Shown here in pieces: positions 13,129-23,900 of a stretch of DNA of 64,000 nucleotides. This DNA comes from Brachynemurus nebulosus (taxonomy: Eukaryota; Arthropoda; Insecta; Neuroptera; Myrmeleontidae). Each line of letters starts with the position of its first letter. The stretch's first letter is position 1. A program made the translations under genes and the position numbers. The stretch covers positions 19,618,916-19,682,915 of the forward strand of contig JAPWDM010000003.1 of NCBI GenBank assembly GCA_035578155.1, written 5' to 3'. The notes below the pieces were generated by a model. That model was not told where the DNA came from. It searched no databases and saw only the letters and a list, made by a program, of their open reading frames with translations.

Positions 13129-14245
13129 CCGTCATTATTTTCTGTAACAATTAAATTTTAGTAGTTCTTATAAATTAATGTCGGATACTGGTACCCTATA
13201 GTAACAGTTTTGGCCCCGTCTTTTTTATAGGTAAATTTCAATATAAAATACAGTAATGTAGTTTTAATAAATGCTTTTGATAAATTATTCGTTAAAAAAA
13301 TGCCGATCTCAATTGTAGTTAAACAATTCCGTATATCGCAGATAATTGTCAGACCGAACTGTTAGATAAATTAAAAGGAAAGTAGACCATATTATGCAAA
13401 AAGTGCCTCCATAATTATTTTAACCAACAAAGAAGATGATAACATAATAAAGTGGATGATATATTTGAATCAAACTGTGATCCTTAACTGCTAGACAGTA
13501 GCCAACTACTAATCCAATACTTGAAAAAATCCATTTACTCATGGTTAACCTGGATGAAAATGGTTCTTGTCTTTTTGCAGTAGACGTCCAGAGTTATCTA
13601 AGCTATTATCTCAAAATTTAACAAAAGCAAGAGCTTCGGTAGCCGAGTAGAATATCAAAAACTGGCTTAAGGAAATTAAAGAATATTTAAGAAAGAAGAA
13701 TTTATAGAGATTTTGAAAGATACAGAGCGTCTGATTGAACTATGATGGGTCAGAATTTTTTTGAGCCCAACTAATAATCATATAATTGTATAGAAATTCA
13801 TTATATAATGTTGTAAATTAAAATAAAAATAATGTACCACAAAAGCAGCATTTATGAATATTATGGATAATAGCACACAAGAATTAGCGTCACGGATGGA
13901 AAGTAAAGAGAATTCTAAAAGAATTAACTTCAATGCTAATCTAAACGATATAATTATTATTTACAGGAATTGCAGAAACTAATAACAAAATTTATTATTT
14001 AAATAAATAAAATGTATTTATATATTCGGTATTTTGTAGAAAAGAAAAAACAGAATCAATTTGTTTTTTTTTTAATGAAGCTTTATTCTTAAGTATTTCA
14101 ATTACATATAGCTCAGTTGTTTAAGGTTAATCATATGCTAAAGAATGACGGATACTGGGTCTCTCCTCTGACGGATACTGGAACATCGTTAATTTTTCAT
14201 TGACGGGTATTGGTACACCACACATTTTCCTTTATTTTATTTTTA
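13129..14245. other. Intergenic sequence, no gene seen
   Basis: AT-rich. TGACGGATACTGG-like motifs repeat near 13181, 14147, 14168 and 14201, and a related GTGACGGTTACTGG lies before the copy-2 MITE (about 10798). They may be subterminal motifs of a larger decayed element spanning 10.8-14.2 kb. No coding region seen. Confidence 0.4.
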
Positions 14246-14703
14246 TTAACACTTTCAGTGTCATGGCTTCGGCATCCGAAACCAAACAAAACATCCCCAG
14301 AGGCCGACCGCGATGAATGATTAATTGATTAGTTGGTTACACATTATGTGTGCGATGTTTATCATCATTCATCACACGGATGTGTTCCTACTCACACAAA
14401 GACATACCAACATACCCTACTCTTTTGGTTTCTATGTATAAAAGATTTTAAGATAAACAAAATATACATAAAAAATATAATTTATATTTTTTAATAAAAT
14501 TGATTTGAATGTCAGTGTATATGTAGTATATAGGTATCACGTACGTATATTTACAGTTTTACACATACATGTTGAACTGTGTTGAATCTATTCAGTGTTT
14601 GAATCATTTCATTTTATGTATTTGTTTATATAAAGTTTTTTTTTAAATATTGCCGGCTTCCGGGGAAGTTTACTATGAAAGTATTCGGGCCTCATAGTGT
14701 TAA
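14246..14703. mobile_element. Possible short TTAA-flanked element
   Basis: TTAA occurs at 14246-14249 and 14700-14703, and the ends CACTTTCAGTG and CATAGTG are partly inverted. GGCTTCGGCATCCG near the left end loosely mirrors CCGGCTTCCGG near the right. The inverted repeats are short, so this is tentative. Confidence 0.3.
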
Positions 14704-15175
14704 TATATTAATTATAAAAATATTCAAATAAATTAAAGTATTTCTGGAAAATCATAGAATTCTCTTTCGTTTTAGCGTTTGCTGCTGGTTATTTCGTGTA
14801 ATTATGAAAAAAAAAATTAATGTAAAGCTCTGCTTATGTCTTAACGTGACTGCTACTGATGCTCTTACCTTATTATTCAAAATATGTATATCTTCAAAAG
14901 CTATGACTTTCACCATTTTTTTGGTAGTACTGGAAAGCTCTGAAAAAATTTACTCAATGAAGCGTTTTCATTTATTTCTTCGTTATCAATGAAGCAGTAC
15001 CTATCTGCTGACAATGATGTATCAAGATTTGATGAAAATTGGCAACGATTTAACAACTTTTTTTTGTTTGCGAAAATACTATGTAGCATCCACTTATTAA
15101 ACCTGATATGACTACAGAATTGTTCAACAGATTCCTTTGAAAATATTCGTGGTAAAATGTATTATTACATTAAAC

Positions 15176-16240
15176 GCTTTTAAACGAGAAAAAACGCAAT
15201 AACAACAACTTTAGTTTCGCAGTCATGAATTTCTTCAAAACCCCGCTGTATACATATACAGGGTGTCAATTTAAAAACAAACCGGCCTCATATCTTTGGA
15301 ACTGTAAAAAATAATTAAAAATCCTCAAAACTTTTTCTATAACATGGAGGGGAAACCATTATGTCCTACATGGGAATTCTCTATAACCAACCCCTAAGAC
15401 TCTAGCCACTTCAACCCTATTTTTTTAAATTGTAGGACCCCACTTACTCATATAATCTTATAGTGGTGGGTACTGGGCACTTATGGTACATCAATGGAAA
15501 GCTCTTTGAAAATGTTGTTCATTAATGCCAAACATAATGTTAATTTATCGATTACTATTTCGATTCAAATTAAACCCTATTTCAAATAATATTGTAAAAA
15601 ATTACAATTTGAAGTCAAAAGATACTAAATATTATTAATTTTTTAATTATTTTTGGGTAATTATAAAAAATAATAATAATTTAATCAATTATTTTCCAAA
15701 TCAGATATTTCTAAAAATTATAAAGTCACAATGCACAGACGAACATTACAATAACTAATAAGTAGTACATTTTACTTAAAAATTACGGAAACTAATTTAA
15801 GTTAGATTCTAAAATAACCATTTTGTAGCCCCATTATTTTCTAGCCTGCTGAAACTTATTCCCTTTATTCTTCAAATACGAATCGACAAATTACGTTTGG
15901 TATTAATGGAGAGAATTTTTAACGAGCTTTCCAATAATGCACCACAAGTGGGATCTGGCAATTTAAAAAAACAGGGTTGGGGTGGCTGGAGCGTTAGGGG
16001 TTGGTTATAGGGGATTCCCATGTGGGTCATAATGGTTTCCGCTCCATGTTATAGAAACGGTTTTGGGAAATTTTAATTATCTTTTACAGTTCTAAAGATA
16101 TGAGGTCTGACTTGTTTTTAAATTAACACCCCATCTACATTTGTATACCCTATGGCTCATCAAAACATGTCGGATTCAAGTTCTATGAAACGAACATAGA
16201 ATATACAGTGCAGTACTAACACATGTGCACCTATCCTTAT
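15176..16240 (+). repeat. Dispersed repeat (copy 1) split by an inverted-repeat insertion
   Basis: Sequence before 15259 (TAAACGAGAAAAAACGC onward) and after 16133 (GTATACCCTATGGCTC onward) together match, in order and without the intervening 875 bp, the block at 42627-42815. The 42.6-kb copy is therefore an empty-site relative. No coding capacity. Confidence 0.7.
15259..16133. mobile_element. Long-armed foldback/TIR element inserted in a dispersed repeat
   Basis: The ends CAGGGTGTCAATTTAAAAAC and the inverse GTTTTTAAATTAACACCCCA start imperfect arms of roughly 250-300 bp. Matching blocks include CTATAACCAACCCCTAA / TTAGGGGTTGGTTATAG and TATAACATGGAG / CTCCATGTTATA. The centre (about 15570-15870) is AT-rich and non-coding. 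A TACA-like flank on both sides is the best candidate duplication. Confidence 0.7.
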
Positions 16241-17449
16241 AGCAGTGTAGTTACTGCATAACCTAATCATAAGGAAACGGATGTTGTTCTTGTGTCACTT
16301 TAACCAAAATATTCCAAGTTGTCATAAAAACAATCCACCACGTATTTAACCAAATTATCAAAACTTTTTGCTTAAATAACTCTCTTATTTAAAAACCGAT
16401 CACGTAGCCTCATTTTAAAATTAAAATAAATTCAACACAATATTTTGATCAAAAAAATTTCATATGAAACTTTTCAATACACGATCGAGAAAAAAGTTCG
16501 TACTCCACAATTTCAATTCCGCGAAAAATTTTACGGTTATTGTGAAATGAATCTATCAACGGAAACAAAATTCGACATACCGATTATGAATATTGCATGG
16601 TAACAGGAAAGTTTTCTGTACATATTTCTCACGTGTGCGAGGGACTTTAACGCGCGTATTTTTATAGATTTTTCACCATTAAAGTTGCATCACATATCGC
16701 TGTATTGGTTATTTGCAAAAAAATATAATGAAACGGTCTATAATTTTAAACTTTATATGTATATCGAGCTGCATTTCCATGTTTAGTTTCGTGAAAAACA
16801 CGTTACTCACGTTACATCAATCATGCCCCATTTTCTCATTTTTCGTTGTTGTTCTTATTTCACGTATACGTTCAAAATTGATACGAATATCGTTATCTCA
16901 CTTGTGCATGTATGTTAAGTTTATAATAAAATTAAATTGAGACAACGTCAGTAGAGCGGTTTACATATTAATATTTTTAAAAGCTTTTTTGAGATAGAAG
17001 TAATAAATTATGATATAATTTTAAGGTACTGATGTTTCTTGAGGAGGGAACTTGATCTTGTTGGATCAGAAAATCACTTTTGTCTTCCTTCTGTTCTCAA
17101 ATAGAATTGTAACTTGTGTATTGAAAACTTCAATGTTTTGCCTTCCACATTTTTGTCTAGCCATTGTTATATTGGTCTTAAAAACTACAATTTTTCATTT
17201 TTGTTATAAACTTGCTATTACTTGACTTTTCCTTAATAATCTCACTACTACATCAATTTTAAAAAATTTAAATTTTTCTAAAATTTTGTTCTTGTAATTT
17301 AATCAGTAGATTATGTGTTAAAACCAATAAGCTCTTCTTTTTCTGTTCTTTTATGTTAAAAATACTTTTTCTTGTAAAAAAGAAATCTTAATTAGGATTT
17401 TTACATTTTTGTTAGTTAAATAATTCGACCAATTTTTCAAACTCTTACT
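16134..17449. other. AT-rich intergenic sequence, no gene seen
   Basis: Only short, unremarkable frames, including a hydrophobic 75-codon frame near 16713-16940 without homology I recognise. No RNA gene or element boundary was recognised. Confidence 0.4.
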
Positions 17450-17589
17450 CAGGGTGTCAGAGAAATAAGTGACCACCTTTTGAGGGGTTACTCATAGCAC
17501 CCTGTAGACACTAAAACCGCAGGATTTTTTTCGGAATTAACAGTCGTGTCACCCCTCAAAAGGATAAGAGTTATTTCCCTTACACCATG

Positions 17590-17640
<51 letters not shown>

Positions 17641-17795
17641 ATATTTATTATATACAAGGTGTAAGGAAAATAACTCTTATCCTTTTGAGGGGTGACGCGA
17701 CTGTTAATTCCGAAAAAATTTCTGCGGTTTGGTGTCTATACAGGGTGCTATGAGTAACCCTTCAAAAGGTGGTCACTTATTTATCTGACACCCTG
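17450..17795. mobile_element. Foldback MITE with TA/TG microsatellite in its loop
   Basis: The ends CAGGGTGTCAGAGAAATAAG and the inverse CTTATTTATCTGACACCCTG are followed by arms of about 140 bp that pair almost completely. The loop (about 17592-17645) is (TA)n followed by (TG)n. CAGGGTGT ends resemble those of the 15.3-kb element, so the two may be related. Non-coding. Confidence 0.8.
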
Positions 17796-18546
17796 CTTAT
17801 AGTTTAATGTACTAATATGTTAAGAAAGATATTTTTCTATCAGTTTTCTGCTGTTAAAAGATAATTGTTACATTTCCAGAGTCTAGAATGTTTTAAAATT
17901 CGATTTTTCGATTCGAAATTTCGATATTTGTTTCATTTCTGAAAGTAGTATTGACCTTTAAAAATGTATCTTTAAAAAGGAATTTAAAAATAGTGAAAAT
18001 TTAAAAAAAACTTATAGCCTTTTGAATAACGTAGGTTCAGATATCAGCTATTATACTTCAAAAATTTATATGCATTTTCCTCGAAACTATATTTTCAAGT
18101 TTTTCAACATGACGTCTCCAGTTCTGTTTATCCAACTGACTTCAAGTTTGTCCTGTACCTCCAGTATACGATGCGTTGTGGCAAAAACTACAGATATTCC
18201 GAAATTTTAATTTTTATTATTTTTAGAAGATAAAAACTTTGGTAACGGCAAACAAAATTTTTTTTCAAACAACCGCCATTTTTAAATTTTTAAATTCTTT
18301 TCATTGTAGTTCCTAGCAGAATGACAAACTTTCTAAACCATAAACTTTTTCTTGTTTTCGTTTTAGACAGACATAAACTCCAAAATCATGTCAAGCACAA
18401 TTTAATGTTTTTACATGGTTATATTTAAATCGCTATAAGTCCTTGAATTTTCTCTTTTTTGTGTGAAATATTTTTAAATATATATTTAAAGTATCAGTAA
18501 ATAGATCGTAGAAACTGAACCGTAAAATATCAATAGCTTTAATTAA

Positions 18547-18705
18547 AATTGACCTAGTGTTTGAAAAATTATCAAATTGGATCGGCTGGTACTCGAACCC
18601 GGATCTCTTGGTTGCTAGCCAAGCGCCTTATCAACTAGGCCACCGACCGCTTGTTCGTGTGCCATTCAAATCCGATAATCAATCATTTCAAACACTATGT
18701 CAATT
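18547..18705. repeat. Small inverted repeat enclosing a tRNA-like sequence
   Basis: AATTGACCTAGTGTTTGAAA near 18547 is the inverse of TTTCAAACACTATGTCAATT near 18686-18705. The 159-bp interval contains the tRNA-like sequence. It may be a SINE-related or tRNA-carrying foldback unit. Confidence 0.55.
18579..18648 (-). tRNA. tRNA-like sequence, anticodon AGC (Ala), probably a pseudogene or SINE head
   Basis: Read on the minus strand it starts GGTCGGTGGCCTAGTTGATA, which holds an A-box match (TGGCCTAGTTGA), and it contains GGGTTCGAGTACC, a B-box match. The anticodon arm is perfect: CTTGG, a 7-base loop with T33 and AGC at 34-36, then CCAAG. The T stem and acceptor stem pair poorly, so it is more likely a degraded tRNA or tRNA-derived SINE head than a working gene. 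RNA polymerase III promoter elements appear intact. Confidence 0.5.
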
Positions 18706-19777
18706 GCAATTAACATAATGAATTGGACATTTGCCAAAGTACATCGAGCGTTCAAGTATCAGTCAAAGCTGGACATTAAGTGAACATATGGATATTGGTG
18801 TATGTTTAAATACAGACAAAAGTCCGCCATACATTAATAATGTTTCACAGGCACTCGATAACATTTGAAATTAAAATATCAATAGCTTTGTTTTATTAAT
18901 TCCCTAAAAAGCTAAAATTATGGTTATTTAGACTAGAATATTCTGGTAAATTCTTACCAAAAATGTCTTATTTTATTCTAGTTATCTGTATATGTATGCA
19001 TTTCTATTAACATGTGACTGACTGATGAGTGTTTATGGTACCGAACCAACCAAACTGACCTTTTTGGCTGCGTGCTTGAACACACCACTTCTGTACAAAT
19101 TGCTGAGAGACTAGTGAATACACATCCAATGTGAACGGATGTTCTGAAATAACCACCCATGTAAACGGATGTCTGCTTACTGTATTGTTAACAAATTTCC
19201 TACTATTTCTTTCTGTATTATTTTATATTTGTGTTATCAAAGTTTATAATATTTCATATTGAATATTTTTATATATTTAAAACTAATCAAACTACAACAA
19301 CTTAAAACAATAGTGAATAAAATACAAACATTACTAATTAAAATAAATGTGTAACATTTTCATCATTAAAATAATTTAAACAATTTTAGTGTTTTCTTTT
19401 TTATTTATTTATATCTTCTGTGGTCCTTCGAACTGTATGAACTTTCTATAACTGAATTACTGCCCTATACTGACCATACTCTTTATATAGTTTTATTTTA
19501 TACCAAGTTTTCTTGAAAATAGCAATTATTCTAGATATCACCAAGCGAACTAATTCGAAAAAAACTAAAAAATAATCAAAAATTACATTAATTTATCAAA
19601 TGTATATTGATATATTTGCGATATAGATTTTTAACCAAAACATTCGGTACTCAGTTTACTTTGTTTTTATATCAAAATAATGGGAGCACATCTATTTTAA
19701 AAGTTTTGACAGAATTTTTTTTCTTCACCCATACATTTTTGGACAATACATGTCTGTCTCTGTACATTGCACACATA
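18706..19777. other. Intergenic sequence, no gene seen
   Basis: AT-rich, no coding or RNA feature recognised. GTAAACGGATGT / GTGAACGGATGT motifs duplicate near 19130-19170. Confidence 0.4.
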
Positions 19778-20088
19778 CAGAGCGTTCATAAAGTTTCAGA
19801 ACAGCTGAAAATCTCAGTTAATATTGACTTTATCGAAAAATAACCCGGACAAAAGTTTCATGACAAGAAATGAGGAACTAGAAAATGACTTAGAATTTGA
19901 CCTTGAACATGACCTTGACCAAAATTTGGAAGTCAACTTTGTTTTTTTTAAATGGAAACCCCTATTTTTCACCTCCGATTCGGAAAGAGAGGGGCAATTC
20001 TACGTTCAAAACCATATTCATACTTCATATCCCAAAGTCGTGTGAAGATAATAAAAACGAAAAAAATATGACACTGATTGATCAAGGT

Positions 20089-20802
20089 TGTACACGCCTA
20101 AATGGCTCTTGTACAAATGCCCCTTTTTGTAAACTAAATTTGCCGCTGGTTCATAAGCAATTAATAAAAATGTAACAAACGAAAATAACAAAGCATAAGG
20201 CTAATAATATAATTGTATAAGTTATATGAGCAAAATTTTATTACTCACCAGTTGATATAGTAAATAGTTAATATGTGCGTAATTACAATAATCAGGTGGT
20301 AAAACATAGGATAAAAGGAAAAAGGTTACCTGATTTTGTTGATTATTGTATTGACTGAATATTTTTTCTCGTCCATTCACTTGAACTTGGTTATTGCGTG
20401 CAGTTACAAGCGATCCAAACAAAAGATAAATTTAAGCACAGTTTTAAAGCAACAAAGCAATAGCACAATTTTAAATTAACGAAAGCAATATTTAGCACTA
20501 TTTTAAAGTAACAAAGCAATATTTAGCACAATTTTAAAGCAACAAATAAACCGAAAAAAATAGCAATCAATTTTTAACATACAAAAGTCGAACTTCGAAA
20601 AATGCATACTGCATACTGCTGTTATTGAAAAAAAGCAGACAAAAAAATATCAATTCAAAAAAAACTTGCACAAACGTGTAATACGCTTTATGTGTGTACT
20701 ACAATAAAAACAAATATTAAAATTTTAAATTTAGGTATACAGTGTGCTGTATACCGGGTGCACGAAATACAATTAAAAATTAATTAAGTAAAGGCCTAAC
20801 CA
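20089..20802 (-). repeat. 3' LTR of the BEL/Pao element
   Basis: 714 bp, minus-strand order TGGTTAGGCC to GGCGTGTACA. By eye it is identical to the other LTR. It contains about four direct repeats of a roughly 30-bp TTTAGCACAATTTTAAAGCA-like unit (20428-20545) and a perfect palindrome-like GTATACAG/CTGTATAC near 20733-20755. Short open frames inside it are not considered genes. Confidence 0.95.
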
Positions 20803-20816
20803 TTCCCCCCCTCCTG
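20803..20816 (-). other. Polypurine tract of the BEL/Pao element
   Basis: On the minus strand, CAGGAGGGGGGGAA immediately precedes the TGG start of the 3' LTR. This is the expected position and composition of the plus-strand primer for reverse transcription. Confidence 0.75.
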
Positions 20817-20981
20817 AAGGAAGTTCAGAATGGTCGGGATAGCCACGATTCTTTTACATTAGCAAAAGGAAACAAAAAAATGAAATCTAAATTATAGGCA
20901 ATGCTAATAAATGTAATCACAAACCAAAACTATATCTTAATTCTAAATATATAAATTACGAAAAATTTACGAAACTTTGAG

Positions 20982-23900
20982 TTATTGAGTAGGCAATGGG
21001 CACAGCCTTACGACTGGCCGTTTGTAAGTTCCAGCCTTAGTTCGCACATCTGCGACTCTAACGATACCGTCATTACCAGGATACACCTTTTCGATGACCC
21101 CTAACGGCCAATGAAGGACCGGGCAATTATCTTGGCGAATAATAACTAAGGTACCGACTTCAACCGGGTGTGAAGGCGAGTTCCATTTCTGGCGTAGTTG
21201 CAAATCGTGCAAGTATTCTACACGCCACCTATGCCAGAAAGATTGAACTAAGCTGTCAAGTAAACGTTTTCTGTCTAAGAGACTAGGCTTTACCGAGCTC
21301 AAATCTATGCTAGGTAAGTACTGAAGTGGTGATAGCGTTAAAAAATGCGCTGGAGTTAGTGGTAAGGGTTCGGATGGATCCGAACTAAGCCAACAAAGTG
21401 GCCGCGAGTTTAAGAGGGCTTCAATTTGCACTAAAACTGTGTTCAACTCCTCATACGTCAAGATTTGAGAACCTATAGCCTTATTGAGATGACATTTAAT
21501 TGCTTTAACATTACTCTCCCAGATACCGGAGAAATGAGGACTTTGAGGGGGATGCAATTTCCACTCAATCTTCCGCTCAAGAAGTTCAGCTTGTATTGAC
21601 TGATTGTGCTCCTTAGAGTGCAAAAGTTGGTAGAGCGCATCCAACTCGTTCTTCGCTCCAATAAAATTTGTACCGCAATCGGACACCATAGTCTTGCACA
21701 TACCTCGCCTTGCTAAAAACCGTTTGAATGCCCCTAGAAATGTCGAGGTGGAAAGATCCGAAGCTAACTCCAAATGTAATGCTTTCGTAGCGAAACACAC
21801 GAAAACACATAAATAAGCCTTTTGACTCTTAATTCCACGTCGTCTACCCATTGTAACGGAATACGGACCAGCGTAATCGACGCCCGTAACTAGAAAAGGC
21901 TTTGCTTCTGAAACGCGTAGGGCAGGCAGATTACCCATCATAGGAGATGTAGCTTGGGGCCGGAAACGAAAACAGTAATTACATTTTTTTAAACGATGGC
22001 GTACAGCATTACGACCCGACAAAATCCAGTATTTATGTCTCAGAATAGACAAAACCAAATGTGGCCCTGTGTGCAAATTTCGACGATGACAATAATCTAT
22101 AAGCAAATTTACGAAATGATGAGATTTTGGAAGTAACAAAGGGTGTATGTGATCAAAATCTAAATTTGAATTTTTCAAACGACCACCTACTCTAATCAAA
22201 CCGTCCTTAAGAAATGGAGCTAATGACCGTAATCTTGGGGAGCACAACTGGTTCTTCTCTAGCAATTCAAATTCCTGGAAAAAATACTGTCTTTGAACCG
22301 CCTTAACAAGCGTTAGCGTAGCATTTTCTAAATCTGCAGACGAAATGTCACCAACAGATGTAATTATTTTACAAAAGCGCAAAACATAAACCGTAGCTCT
22401 CAGCAATTTCGGTAACGAAGAGCATCGATCTATCAACGATAGGAGTGGACTTTCATCAGGAGCCCGAACTACCAAAGACGTAATTCTTTTCTCAGGAATA
22501 TCAACATTCTCTGTATTAATAACGCTAATTGGCCAAAACGATGGTTCTTGCAATAACCATTCTGGACCATGTATCCATGCAGAATTATTGACTAACTGTG
22601 ACGGTGTCAAGCCTCTCGATAGACAATCACTAATATTCTCCTTCCCCGCTATATGATACCAATGCCGACAATCAATCAGCTCTTGAATTTTGGCTACCCT
22701 ATTAGCGACAAAGGTAGCCCATTTGTGAGGTGGCGCCGAAATCCAGCATAACGCCACTGTAGAATCGGAAAGGGCAAATATCTGATCAAATTTTAAATAC
22801 GGGCTATATGTTTGTATTATAAAATTTAGCACCTTAGCCAGCAAATAAGCAGCCAGTAATTCCAATCTCGGGATCGATAATGTTTTCATAGGCGCAACCT
22901 TTGTTTTAGAGCAAATCAAGCGAACCAAAGTATCGCCATTAGGAGCTGTAGTACGTAAATACACTACAGCGCCATAAGAAGCCAAACACGAATCAGCAAA
23001 ACCGATAAGTGAAGTACGATAATTTTCACAAAAACCTATGTGCCTAGGAACGTAAAAACCTTTAAGAAGTGGAAATTCGGTTTTAATTCGTTGCCACTGA
23101 CTGACAACGTCCAAAGGCGGGGTATCATCCCAATCTAAATTGAGTTCCCACAACTGTTTAATAAGTAATTTTAAAAGCAATGTGAATGGTGCCAAAAACC
23201 CGAGCGGGTCAAAAAGCCGAGCCACCGTAGAAAGTACGTTTCGCTTCGTACAATCTTGAGGAATTAAACGCACCTGAAATATAAAGCGATCAGTATGTGG
23301 TTGCCATTGCAATCCCAATATTTTTAAGCAATCTGTTTCAAAATTAACAAGTTTGGGACTATGTAAATGTTGGGGTATTTCTTCTAGTAATGAATCCGAA
23401 TTGACAGCCCACTTGACTAATTCGAATTGCCCAGAATGAAACAACTGAATAAGTTCAGTATAAGCAATTTTAGCCCGATCCAAATCGGGCACGCTACAAA
23501 CTAAATCGTCCATGTAAAAGCATCTTTTTACAATTTCTGCTGCAAATGGATAGTTACCACCCTCATCCAACGCCAACTGTTGCAAGGTTCGCAAAGCTAA
23601 AAACGGAGACGATCTAACACCAAATGTGACAGTATTAAGCTCATAAATATTAACTTGCTGGTTACTAGAGAAACGCCAAAGTATTCTCTGGAAACGCCTA
23701 TGATCAGGATGAATTTTTATTTGCAAATACATTTGCTTAATATCTGCTGTAAACGCAATTTTATACAAGCGAAAATTCAAAAACACCTCTACAACATCTG
23801 CTTGCAATTTCGGGCCTGTGTGGAGAATATCGTTCAAGGAAACAAACGAAGTTGTTTTCGCACTAGCATCGAATACACACCTCAAAGGAGTGCTGGTACT

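Noticed and set aside
18579..18648. Functional tRNA-Ala gene
   Set aside because: Acceptor and T stems contain several mismatches; reported instead as a tRNA-like or SINE-type sequence.
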